Below, one piece after another: positions 8,709-16,293 of a stretch of 16,293 nucleotides of DNA (its first letter is position 1; each line of letters starts with the position of its first letter). Source of the DNA: Vairimorpha apis BRL 01 (lineage: Eukaryota; Microsporidia; Nosematidae); assembly GCA_000447185.1 (NCBI GenBank), contig KE646919.1, positions 11,294-27,586 on the forward strand, written 5' to 3'. Under the pieces are notes generated by a model that was given only the letters and a program-made list of their open reading frames with translations, did not search any database and was not told the DNA's origin. Made by a program: the position numbers and the translations under genes.

Positions 8709-9691
8709 AAAATTGACATTCTTTTTTTAATTTTTTGTTAATTACTATAAATTTTGTTTATAAATAAAATTTATTTATTTAAAGGTAAATATTATCAGTA
8801 TTTTTCTAATAAACAAAAATAGTTTTAAATAAAGTTATAAACATCAAACAACTTTTTTTATATATATCAAAAAAGTATTTATAAAAAATCATATTTTGAT
8901 ATTTTATAAAAATATTTAATAACAAAATTTTAAATTACAAAAAAAGTTTTTTTATAATATATTTTAAGCATTTATCTTACAATTTTTTACTATTATGTTT
9001 TTTATTCATTTATATTATCAGTTCTTTTAAATAATTTTATTGATCTTAATAGTAAAATAATTTCTGCTATATACTAAAAATTCTATTATCAATAACAAAT
9101 ATTTCTAATTTATGTATTTTTAAAATATTCTTATAAAACTTAAAACTTTAAATATTCAAAATTTTATAAAATATTTGAATATTTAAGTATAAGAATATTA
9201 TACGAAAAAAAAATTTTTCTTAAAAATATTTGAATTTTTGTATAAACTATATTTAAAATATAATGTTAATTTTTAACTATATTTTTTGAATGATATGTTT
9301 AGATCTAAAATTTTTATTGCAATTTCAATAAACATGATGAATTATAAACTACAATGATATTTTAAATTATTTTTAATACATAATAAATTTCTAAATAAAT
9401 ATTAAATTCTAAAATATTAAAAATAATATTTTTTTTTACAGAGCGTATTTTTATAGACTTCAAATTTATACTTATTTTTCATTTGTTAAGGAAAAATAAT
9501 TATTTTGCCAATATTACTTGTTTTAAATATCAAAATTTTTTATTAATACAAATTATAAAAATTTTACAATAGAAATTATATTTTTTTACAATAAAGAAAT
9601 TTTTTATTTTAATTAATTATTAAATTATTATATTTTTAAGATAACAAAAATAATAACAAAATATTATATTTATATATTAACAACATTAAAA
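8709..9691. other. Convergent spacer between membrane protein B and TAF12
   Basis: Nearly 1 kb between two gene 3' ends, with no supported frame. It contains one long imperfect inverted repeat at 9124-9199 (listed separately). Otherwise it shows only A/T-rich sequence that may carry the polyadenylation signals of both genes. Confidence 0.75.
9124..9199. other. Imperfect inverted repeat (hairpin) in convergent spacer
   Basis: Outer arms 9124-9134 (AATATTCTTAT) and 9189-9199 pair perfectly over 11 bp. Inner arms 9149-9160 (TAAATATTCAAA) and 9174-9185 pair perfectly over 12 bp. A 14/3-nt asymmetric internal loop separates the two stems, and the terminal loop is 13 nt. There is no T-run geometry typical of a bacterial terminator. 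Confidence 0.6.
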
Positions 9692-9997
9692 TTATTTGTT
9701 TTGTCTACTTATTTCAGCCATTTTTTCTATATGCTCATTAGTACCTGTATGTTTTATATAATTAATTTCACGCACACCAAAACAATAATCAAAATCCTTT
9801 TCAGCTACAAACGCAACTTCTTCTACATCAAGTATGTTTTTTCCTTTATGTTTACATAAAAATGAAGATCTGTTTATTATATCCATTATAAACTTTTCAC
9901 TGAGTAATTGTAAATTTTTAATTACTTCTTTGTCATATTTTTTATTTGTTAATTTAATAAGTTTTTTTGGTTCTAAGAAATGGTGATCGATATTCAT
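9692..9997 (-). CDS. TAF12: Minimal TAF12, TFIID histone-fold subunit
   Basis: 101 residues, intact. The protein is little more than the conserved core of TAF12. A LEPKKLIKLT helix (8-17) corresponds to the TKKKLQDL start of the family. A long central helix (about 23-51) ends in the basic KHKGKN turn, where other TAF12s have RHRKS. LDVEEVAFVAEKDFD (56-70) fits the LEVKDVQLHLER helix. TGTNEHIEKMAEI (84-96) matches the family's C-terminal TxEAHxxRMxxI signature. TAF12 pairs with TAF4 by histone-fold contacts in TFIID and, in other eukaryotes, with an adaptor subunit in SAGA; it acts in the nucleus in RNA polymerase II initiation. The long N-terminal regions of fungal and animal TAF12 are absent, as expected in reduced genomes. 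A generic histone-fold protein is the alternative, but the C-terminal signature favours TAF12. Confidence 0.8.
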   Translation of the reverse strand: MNIDHHFLEPKKLIKLTNKKYDKEVIKNLQLLSEKFIMDIINRSSFLCKHKGKNILDVEEVAFVAEKDFDYCFGVREINYIKHTGTNEHIEKMAEISRQNK

Positions 9998-10006
9998 TTT
10001 TATAGA

Positions 10007-10009
10007 GGG
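10007..10009 (-). promoter_or_regulatory. CCC start-proximal motif of TAF12
   Basis: On the minus strand the sequence reads TAACCCTCTATAAAAATG, with CCC 10-12 bases before the start at 9997. An AAATTT hexamer lies a few bases further upstream (10016-10021). It resembles the AAATTT-like element reported with the C-run signal, but such hexamers are common in this composition. Confidence 0.55.
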
Positions 10010-10268
10010 TTAGTTAAATTTTTATTTTTTTAACAATATTTTTTAAAATAATTATTTGTTCAAAATGTTTCGATAATAAAAATTTTATATTTTTATTGTA
10101 TTAAAAAAAGTAAATATTGTAAAATATTTTAAGATATTTTTTTAAAAATAATTTTAAAAAAAACAATTAGATAGTATAAAAAATATTTTTCAAATTTTGT
10201 GATTCAATGATAAAATTTTTCTAAAAAAAATGCATTAAAGTTTTATATCAATATATTAAATATAATGC

Positions 10269-10431
10269 TTTTTTAAATTATCAAAGTTATATTGTGTATT
10301 GTTTACGATATAAATAATATTTTCTATATTACAAACATAAATTTTTAAAATTTTTTAAATTATCAAAGTTATATTGTGTATTATTTACGATATGAAATAA
10401 TATTTTCTATATTTTATAACGTAAATTTAAA
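10269..10431. repeat. 82-bp tandem duplication upstream of TAF12
   Basis: Copies 10269-10350 and 10351-10431 abut directly. They share TTTTTTAAATTATCAAAG, then TTATATTGTGTATT.TTTACG and AATAATATTTTCTATATT, with few differences in these cores, so the duplication is fairly recent. It lies 270-430 bp upstream of the TAF12 start. Confidence 0.9.
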
Positions 10432-12436
10432 AACCATGTTTATATATTATATTAATATTTTATATATATTTATCTCATTTTAATGTGATTATTACATAAA
10501 ATTCAAATATTATTAAAAAATTAATTTTTGGATTTTTAATTTATAAATATAAAAAAAATTTGTATTAATTTTTTTATAAGTTAATAAAATATATAAAAAT
10601 TGTTATTATTAATTATATAAATTAATTATATTTAATTGTTTATAATATTTAAACAATTCAAATTATGATTAAAGTTGTATTTTTTTATAAAACATGATCA
10701 TCATAATATAATTTTTTTTGCTATATTATTTTATAATATTAAGTTCAAGACTTTTTTTTAAAAAAAAATATTTTATAACATTATTAAAGATGTTTAAATA
10801 AAATTAATCAGAAATTAATGTAATAAAATCATCTATATCTTGTTTTTGATCATTTTAAAGTATAGCTCTTTATAAAAAATTATGACAATATATAATATTA
10901 GTAAAATATTTGTTTAATTCTTAAATTTTTATAAAATATAATCATTATTAAAAATAATTATATTTTATTTTATTTATCAAAATTGATCTTTTTAGAGATT
11001 TTAAGTAAAATAAAAATTGATACTCAAATTAAATTTCTTAATAAAAATTGAAATACTTTAAATTTTTCTGATATTTAAATTTATATTTAAATAAAATTAA
11101 CCAATTTATATAAAATTTATTTCTTTTTTTAAATAATTTTTTTGATTAAAACATTCAAAATTATATTTGACGTTTTACAAGAAAATTTATTTTTATTAAT
11201 TGTTTTTTAATAAAAAATAATAATAAAGTTATTTTTATACATTTTACATTTTAATATTTATTTGATTTTTTTCTTAAGAAGGAAAAATTATTTAAAATAT
11301 ATATCTTTTTTAAAATTTTTTTGAATTGTAGTTTACTGCAAAAAATAATTATTTTATTATTTTAAATTATTTTCTTAAAATTTTAAAATCCATTTTATTA
11401 AGTATACAAATTCTTTTTATAATTATTTAAAAACTAACATATAACCTTAAAATCAATCTATATCTAATCTTGAAAAAGTAATTTATAATCATATAAAATT
11501 ATAATACCTTATAAATATAATTATTTCGTATTTTTGATTATCTTGTTACTAAAAGTAACATTTTGAATTTCAATATTATTGGATATAAAAAATTCAAAAA
11601 TTTATATAATATTAATATACAAATAATTAATTTTTCACTATTTTTATATGTCTATAGTTAAGATTCATAAAAATTTTCTTTTATGTTTTTTATCTCTAAA
11701 AATACAATATTTTCTAATAATATATTTAAAAGTGATTTTTTTATGTAGATTGATAGTGATTTTTTAAAGTACAAAATTCATTAAAGTTTTACATATTAGA
11801 TAAAAATATATTTTAATATTATCTATTATGTTTTTCTTCAATAAAAAATTGATTTTATTATATACAAATTAATAACGATTTTTAATATAAATACATAATA
11901 TATATTCATAATCATGTATTGAATCATTAAATTAAAATAAAGATAATTTTAAAGACAATTTTAGTTAATATAGAAAATAAATTTCGATAAATTATAACTT
12001 TTCTTTTAAATAATTAATAAAATTTAATGAAATCTATTATTGGATTTTTTAATTAAAAGACATTTTAAAAATCAAATTTATTATAAAATTATTTATTTTA
12101 TGGAAATTTTTTTTAATTTTTTATGATTTCAAAAAAATTTTATTAAAAAATTATTTTTAGAATTTAAATATTTTCATTATTTAAAAATTTCCAATATAAT
12201 TAACATTTCAATTAAATTTTTATAAATTTTCTCCTTCTTAATAAAAACCTCAATATTTTAAATTATTTCAATTCATTTTAAAATGTTTTTTTAAAAATTT
12301 ATTTTAATATCTATAAAAATTAAAAAACAATTTTTCATCTTTTATTTTAAATTGCTTTTTATGAATTCATTTCCCTCATCTTAAAAACATTCATCACCAC
12401 TTTTTATGTTTACTATAAATAAAAATTTATTTTTAA

Positions 12437-12439
12437 GGG
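12437..12439 (+). promoter_or_regulatory. GGG start-proximal motif of myosin
   Basis: GGG lies at -4 to -2 relative to the ATG (TTTTAAGGGTATGAAA). G-run versions of the start-proximal signal are known in microsporidia next to the C-run type. It supports 12441 as the true start, as does the immediate appearance of the myosin N-terminal subdomain. Confidence 0.55.
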
Positions 12440-12440
12440 T

Positions 12441-13337
12441 ATGAAAACAGACCAAACAGAAAGGAAATATGTCTGGATACCAGACGAAATGAAATGTTAT
12501 AAGAAAGCATACATCATTAATGAACAGTCAGACATCAATTCTAGTAGATCAGATAGTTCATATAATGACAATATAAACACTAAAATGACAACAGTAAATT
12601 GTAATAACACTATTCTCACTTTATCATCCACAGATATCTACAAAACAAATCCATCAAAATTTGATATGGTTGATGATTTATCAGACTTGAGCTATTTAAA
12701 TGAACCTTCAGTTCTACATAATTTAATTACGAGATACAATCACGGTTATATTTACACATATTCAGGTCTATTTTTGATAGCGATTAATCCTTACAGAGAT
12801 TTGAATATTTACAATTCTAAATATATAAGTAAATACTTTAATAATAAGAAATCCGATGTTGAACCACATATATATGGTGTAGCTAATGAGGCGTACATAA
12901 ATATGATTAATAATAAAGAAAATCAATCCATTCTTATTACAGGTGAAAGTGGTGCAGGTAAAACTGAAAATACCAAGCGAGTTATCATCTATTTATCTTC
13001 TATAAGTAGGTCTTTAAATAACAATAGTAATTCTTTTGATTTTACTAATAATAATTTTAATATTACAAATGGGTTTGATGCAAACATTTTTAATTCATCT
13101 AATGCTAATGATATATCTAGCGTAAACATTTCTAATTTGGATACATCTCTCGACAAAATTATGATAACTAACTATATTTTAGAATCTTTTGGAAATGCCA
13201 AAACAATAAAAAACGACAACTCATCAAGATTTGGAAAATTTATTCAGATAAAATTTAGAAATGGTGCTATAAGTGGAGCACACATTGAAAAATACTTATT
13301 AGAAAAAAGCAGAGTAGTATATCAAAATCAAAAATGA
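12441..13337 (+). CDS. Myosin segment 1: N-terminal subdomain, P-loop, switch I
   Basis: First open piece, 298 residues from the true ATG. KYVWIPDEMKC (9-19) is the start of the SH3-like N-terminal subdomain. A Ser/Asn-rich stretch (about 28-66) precedes NPSKFDMVDDLSDLSYLNE (70-88). NPYRDL (116-121), the ATP-binding P-loop GESGAGKT (168-175, 12942-12965) and switch I NDNSSRFGKF (258-267) follow. Between P-loop helix and switch I there is an Asn/Ser-rich loop 1 of about 50 residues (187-238), longer than in most class II myosins. The piece ends in EKSRVVYQNQ, then TGA at 13335-13337. Removing one A of the run at 13330-13334 restores ERNYHIFYQIL, the expected continuation. Confidence 0.85.
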   Translation: MKTDQTERKYVWIPDEMKCYKKAYIINEQSDINSSRSDSSYNDNINTKMTTVNCNNTILTLSSTDIYKTNPSKFDMVDDLSDLSYLNEPSVLHNLITRYNHGYIYTYSGLFLIAINPYRDLNIYNSKYISKYFNNKKSDVEPHIYGVANEAYINMINNKENQSILITGESGAGKTENTKRVIIYLSSISRSLNNNSNSFDFTNNNFNITNGFDANIFNSSNANDISSVNISNLDTSLDKIMITNYILESFGNAKTIKNDNSSRFGKFIQIKFRNGAISGAHIEKYLLEKSRVVYQNQK

Positions 13338-16293
13338 GAGAAATTATCATATCTTCTATCAAATATTATCATGTAAAGAAATTTGTGAAAAATATTATTT
13401 AAACCAAACTTCATATAAATATTTGACCAATGGAATAAACATTACTGAACAGGACAAGATTAATTTTAAATTACTTCGAGAATCTTTTAAGATATTCAAT
13501 ATTAACGAAGATTTTATTTTTAGAATATTGTCTTCTATTTTGTTGTTAGGTGAGATTAATGTAGTTAATGATAAAAATGAAGATATCAATATTGAGTTTA
13601 ATAAAGAAAGTACTACAAAAATACCATCAGAAAATATTTCCACCACTAAAAATATTTTTATTTCACAAAATAACATTCAAAACAATAATTTAAAAATTAC
13701 AAATATTGAAAAAGTTAAGGAAATTTGCAATCTTCTTCAAATTCCATACGTTCAATTTATCAACTCTTTATTAAATCCAGTTATGAAAGTAAGCAACGAA
13801 AAAATACGTTTTACTAGAAATAAAGAACAAGTTTATTCAATAATAAAAGGATTATCAAAAATACTTTACGATAAATTATTCAACCAAATAATAAATGATA
13901 TAAATAAAAATATTTATTCATCTGATAATTTATCTATCGGAGTACTTGATATAGCAGGATTCGAAATATACAAAGAAAATGGATTTGAGCAATTATGTAT
14001 AAATTATACAAACGAGAAACTTCAACAATTTTTTAATCATCACATGTTTATATTGGAACAAGAAATATATAAAGAAGAAAATATTGAATGGAATTACATT
14101 GATTTTGGATTGGATTTGCAGCCACTTATAGATTTAATTGAGAGTTCTAATCCGATTGGTATCTTGTCTTACTTAGATGAAGAATGTGTTATGCCGAAAG
14201 GAGGAGATGAGACTTTTTTGTATAAAGTTAGAAATATGTGTAATAGAGAAAGTATAAAAAATAAAAATTTATGTAAAGATGAAGGATTGACTAATAATTA
14301 TATAAATGGATATAATATGAACAGAGACTTTAATACATATAATAATTTGACAGACAATAAAATTCATATTTCATTTGATAAAAAAGAAAATAATTCTTTT
14401 ATATTAAATCATTACGCCGGACAAGTAAATTATACAGTAACAGATTGGATATCGAAAAATAAAGATCCAAATTTTGAATTTATAAATGAAATAATAAATA
14501 AATCAGATAATAAAAATATTTCAAATTTGAGTTTATCTAGAAAATATTAGACAAAGAGGTATTTTTTAGAACAGTATCAACAAAAACATAAAGAACAATT
14601 AAATTTATTGATGTGTACATTAAACAAGACAAACCCACTATTTTGTAAGATGTTTAATTCCTAATTTGGATAAATCTGGAGATTATTTTAATAATAGATT
14701 GATGTTAGATCAATTAAAATGTAATGGTGTATTAGAAGGGATCCGGATTAGTCGAATGGGATATCCTAGTAGGATGAGTTATGAAGAATTTGTCGATCGA
14801 TATAGTTTGTTTATTGATGTTGTTAAAGAAAATAAAAATAATTTATTGAATTCTAATGATGAAGAAGAATGTGTTAATAGAAACACTACTGAATTAAAAA
14901 CTCTTAACAAATTTTCTAGTGAAAGTGAGTCGCTTAAAGATTTAACTTATTCTACAAATGAATCAACTAAGGTAAAAAAAATAATTGAAAAATTAAATTT
15001 AAAAACATCACAATATAAACTTGGAAGAACAAAAATATTTTTTAGACAAGGAATATTAGCTGATATAGAAGATTTACGAGATATAAAAATAGGAGAAATT
15101 ATGAAAACTATACAATCTAGAATTCGTGAAAAATTGGAAATTTATAAATCTAATTTACAAGAAATAAAAAAAGTTCATCAAAACTAATTTTGAAAAACGC
15201 GAAAATATATCTGAATTTATCAAGATGGGCGTGGTGGAAATTGTACTTGAAAGTCAAGCCATTGTTAGATGTGAACAAAAAAGAAAATTTAATAAATGAT
15301 TTAAATAAAAAAATAAAAAATAATTTACAAGAAATAGAAAATTTGAAAGAAAAATTAAATGAGAAAGAAATTTGTATAAGTGAACAAAATAGTGAGATAG
15401 AAAATTTAAAATTACAAATTATTTATTCTAAAGAACTAGCTGAGGGAATACGACAAGAATTTAATAATGAAAAAGAAAAATTGAGAATTGAGATTGAAGA
15501 AAAAGAGAAAATTAGAAATGAAATGTTTGAATTAAAAAAATTAAAAGACGAATTGGATCATTTAAAAAAATTGAATTTAGAAATAAATGAGAAAGTAAGT
15601 AAATTTGAGGATGAAAAAATGCATTTAAATAATGAGAAATTAGAACTTAATAATGGAATTTTAAAATTAAAAGATGAAAATGTAAATTTAAATAAATATA
15701 TAACTGAACTAAAAAATGAAAAAACTCAAATAATGTCGGAAAATTCAAATTTAAAAAATGCACTCTTAAAAGATAATAAAGAAAAAGACGTGATTGTTAA
15801 AGATTTAGAGGAGAAAAAGGAACAAGAAATTCGAGATTTGGAAAAACAAGTGAAAAATATGGAAATTATGAAACAACAAGAAATTCGAAATTTAGAAAAC
15901 AAAAAATATTAGAAGTCGAAAATTTAGAAAAAAAATTGAATATTTTAAACTTGGAATTAAATGATAAACAAAAACAAATTAAAAATTCTGAGATCGAATA
16001 TGAAAAAAATAAAAATATTATTGCTCAAAAAAATGAAAAAATAAATGAATATGAAAATGAAATTTGTAAAATGGAAAAAACAATTAATGAATTATCACAA
16101 AATAATTTGAATAATGAAAAAATAATAAATCAAAAAAATGAAGAAATAAATATTTATAAGAATAAATATAATTCATTGAATGAAGAAATAAATGATTTAA
16201 ATTATGAAAATCAAAAATATGAATCGATAATAAATAAACTAGAAAAAATATACAAGATAAAGATAACATTATAAGAACAATGAAATTAGAAAA
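12441..16293 (+). CDS. Myosin II heavy chain, seven single-base frame breaks, 3' end beyond window
   Basis: One gene in pieces: motor, neck and start of tail follow in normal order across three frames, each join needing only one base gained or lost. About 1,284 codons are visible and the last frame is still open at the edge. Motor landmarks are all present: P-loop GESGAGKT, switch I NDNSSRFG, switch II DIAGFE, relay ending in NHHMF, HYAGQV, the IPN motif, CNGVLEGIRI, converter YKLGRTKIFF. The RWAWWKL and KVKPLL junction is diagnostic of class II. Class II myosins are actin-driven ATPases that dimerise through the tail and work in cytokinesis and cortical contraction. The breaks are at 13330-13334 (+1), 14541-14544 (-1), 14582-14586 (+1), 14656 (+1), 15180-15183 (-1), 15901-15906 (-1) and 16243-16248 (-1). 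No nonsense substitution is needed to explain any stop. Sequencing error, young pseudogene and slippage-tolerated gene all remain possible. Confidence 0.88.
13336..14550 (+). CDS. Myosin segment 2: upper/lower 50K domain, switch II, relay
   Basis: Continues from GERNYHIFY-like sequence with no start of its own; the first TTG at 13423 is not a start. A divergent upper 50K region with an Asn-rich insert (about 13590-13690) leads to GLSKILYDKLF. Switch II DIAGFE is at 13948-13965, followed by the near-invariant FEQLCINYTNEKLQQFFNHH and HMFILEQE relay sequence. EWNYIDFGLDL and DEECVMPKG follow, then the actin-face HYAGQVNYTV and WISKNKDP. A stop at 14548-14550 follows an A4 run (14541-14544). One more A there restores the path into FFRTVST, the normal sequence after loop 2. 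Loop 2 itself is short and not strongly basic. Confidence 0.85.
   Translation, partial: ERNYHIFYQILSCKEICEKYYLNQTSYKYLTNGINITEQDKINFKLLRESFKIFNINEDFIFRILSSILLLGEINVVNDKNEDINIEFNKESTTKIPSENISTTKNIFISQNNIQNNNLKITNIEKVKEICNLLQIPYVQFINSLLNPVMKVSNEKIRFTRNKEQVYSIIKGLSKILYDKLFNQIINDINKNIYSSDNLSIGVLDIAGFEIYKENGFEQLCINYTNEKLQQFFNHHMFILEQEIYKEENIEWNYIDFGLDLQPLIDLIESSNPIGILSYLDEECVMPKGGDETFLYKVRNMCNRESIKNKNLCKDEGLTNNYINGYNMNRDFNTYNNLTDNKIHISFDKKENNSFILNHYAGQVNYTVTDWISKNKDPNFEFINEIINKSDNKNISNLSLSRKY
14551..14665 (+). CDS. Myosin bridge between segments 2 and 3, broken twice
   Basis: Too short for a free-standing frame but clearly coding. 14553-14582 reads DKEVFFRTVST. After one extra A at 14582-14586 the next frame reads HKEQLNLLMCTLNKTNPLF. 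After one extra A at 14656 the third frame gives IPNLDKSG. Together these match the family order TVSxxHKEQLxxLM, TNPxF and IIPN, covering the lower 50K helix-turn-helix that contacts actin. Confidence 0.8.
14657..15187 (+). CDS. Myosin segment 3: SH helices, converter, first IQ region
   Basis: Starts in IPNLDKSG. LDQLKCNGVLEGIRISRMGY is the SH2-SH1 region: the SH2-side Cys is kept, but the SH1 position, usually Cys in class II (IRICRKG), is Ser here. SYEEFVDRYSLF follows. A polar insert of about 40 residues (14830-14970) is followed by the converter, KLGRTKIFFRQGILADIEDL. IMKTIQSRIREKLEIYK fits a weak light-chain (IQ) site with a poor match to IQxxxRGxxxR. The stop at 15185-15187 follows an A4 run at 15180-15183. 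One extra A leads into the second neck site and the WWKL junction. Confidence 0.85.
   Translation: MPNLDKSGDYFNNRLMLDQLKCNGVLEGIRISRMGYPSRMSYEEFVDRYSLFIDVVKENKNNLLNSNDEEECVNRNTTELKTLNKFSSESESLKDLTYSTNESTKVKKIIEKLNLKTSQYKLGRTKIFFRQGILADIEDLRDIKIGEIMKTIQSRIREKLEIYKSNLQEIKKVHQN
15184..15912 (+). CDS. Myosin segment 4: neck-tail junction and proximal coiled coil
   Basis: Opens with LKNAKIYLNLSRWAWWKLYL and KVKPLL (15190-15264), the highly conserved head-tail junction of class II. After that the sequence is a Glu/Lys/Leu/Asn-rich heptad coiled coil to the stop at 15910-15912, as expected for S2. There is no proline after the junction. The stop follows an A6 run (15901-15906); one more A continues the coil without disturbing heptad-type spacing. 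Confidence 0.87.
   Translation, partial: LILKNAKIYLNLSRWAWWKLYLKVKPLLDVNKKENLINDLNKKIKNNLQEIENLKEKLNEKEICISEQNSEIENLKLQIIYSKELAEGIRQEFNNEKEKLRIEIEEKEKIRNEMFELKKLKDELDHLKKLNLEINEKVSKFEDEKMHLNNEKLELNNGILKLKDENVNLNKYITELKNEKTQIMSENSNLKNALLKDNKEKDVIVKDLEEKKEQEIRDLEKQVKNMEIMKQQEIRNLENKKY
15906..16293 (+). CDS. Myosin segment 5: coiled-coil tail, cut by window edge
   Basis: Heptad-rich coil (ILEVENLEKKLNILNLELND and onward) with repeated NEKINEYENE-type blocks. This frame stops at 16272-16274 after an A6 run at 16243-16248. One more A opens NIQDKDNIIRTMKLE to the last base of the window, so the tail continues beyond 16293. The minus-strand frame over 16084-16269 is a shadow of this coil. Confidence 0.82.

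Larger units (their letters stand above)
9998..12440. other. Long divergent spacer between TAF12 and myosin
   Basis: About 2.4 kb of A/T-rich sequence separates two divergently transcribed genes, so both promoters should be here. There is no supported coding frame on either strand and no RNA gene signature. The only clear structure is an 82-bp duplication at 10269-10431. The last 90 bases before the myosin start are richer in C than the rest (for example TTTCCCTCATC and TTCATCACCAC), similar to the pyrimidine patch before membrane protein B. Confidence 0.75.

Noticed and set aside
9998..12440. Possible small RNA or tRNA genes in the long divergent spacer
   Set aside because: No GC-richer island, cloverleaf-like arms or conserved tRNA box sequences are visible on either strand.
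13395..13676. Minus-strand open frame of 93 codons
   Set aside because: Lies entirely opposite myosin segment 2, is low-complexity hydrophobic, and has no C/G run before its start. It is a shadow of the coding strand.
13330..16248. Programmed frameshifting as the explanation for all myosin breaks
   Set aside because: Three breaks are +1 and four are -1, and several lie at runs of only two to four A. No single recoding mechanism would give seven shifts of mixed direction.
16084..16269. Minus-strand open frame of 61 codons
   Set aside because: It is the complement of a Glu/Lys/Asn coiled coil, which yields Phe/Leu/Ser-rich pseudo-membrane sequence. No start signal.
12441..16293. Introns explaining the myosin breaks
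   Set aside because: Each frame change is a single base with coding sequence continuous on both sides. There is no room for an intron and no GT...AG pair framing a lost segment.
1..16293. Plasmodium, Dictyostelium or bacterial (phytoplasma-like) origin suggested by A/T content and Asn runs
   Set aside because: Myosin II, TAF12 and LRR genes exclude bacteria. The minimal TAF12, lack of introns and C/G-run start signals fit microsporidia better than the two protists, though this remains inference.

Overview
The window looks like nuclear DNA of a microsporidian (inference, about 0.75 sure). It is intronless and extremely AT-rich. It carries a typical myosin II heavy chain, a stripped-down TAF12 and a secreted-looking leucine-rich-repeat (LRR) protein. 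Each recognisable start codon is preceded within about 12 nt by a short C run or G run, the start-proximal signal described in microsporidia. No species can be named from the sequence. Nothing bacterial, viral or transposon-like was seen.

Layout: 1-1981 is gene-free and built from several families of decayed direct repeats. 1982-3933 is an LRR gene with a probable signal peptide, one frame break near an A8 run, and an asparagine-rich tandem-repeat insert inside the LRR solenoid. 3920-4280 is an array of 48-bp repeats containing a second copy of the LRR gene's 3' end. 5467-6402 and 7923-8708 are two same-strand paralogous proteins of no recognised family. Each has three N-terminal membrane segments, a variable charged linker and a conserved C-terminal patch. 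9692-9997 on the minus strand is a minimal TAF12 (a histone-fold subunit of TFIID). 9998-12440 is a long gene-free divergent spacer. 12441 to the right edge is a myosin II heavy chain: complete motor, neck and the start of the coiled-coil tail. Its reading frame is broken seven times by single-base gains or losses, almost all at short A runs, and it runs off the window.

The genes do not form an operon or an obvious pathway. The strongest unexplained items are the tandem three-pass membrane paralogues, the frame-broken but otherwise well-preserved myosin, and the composite LRR gene with its repeat-bearing 3' end. About half of the window is coding; the rest is AT-rich spacer containing small local tandem duplications. 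I saw no tRNA, rRNA or CRISPR array.
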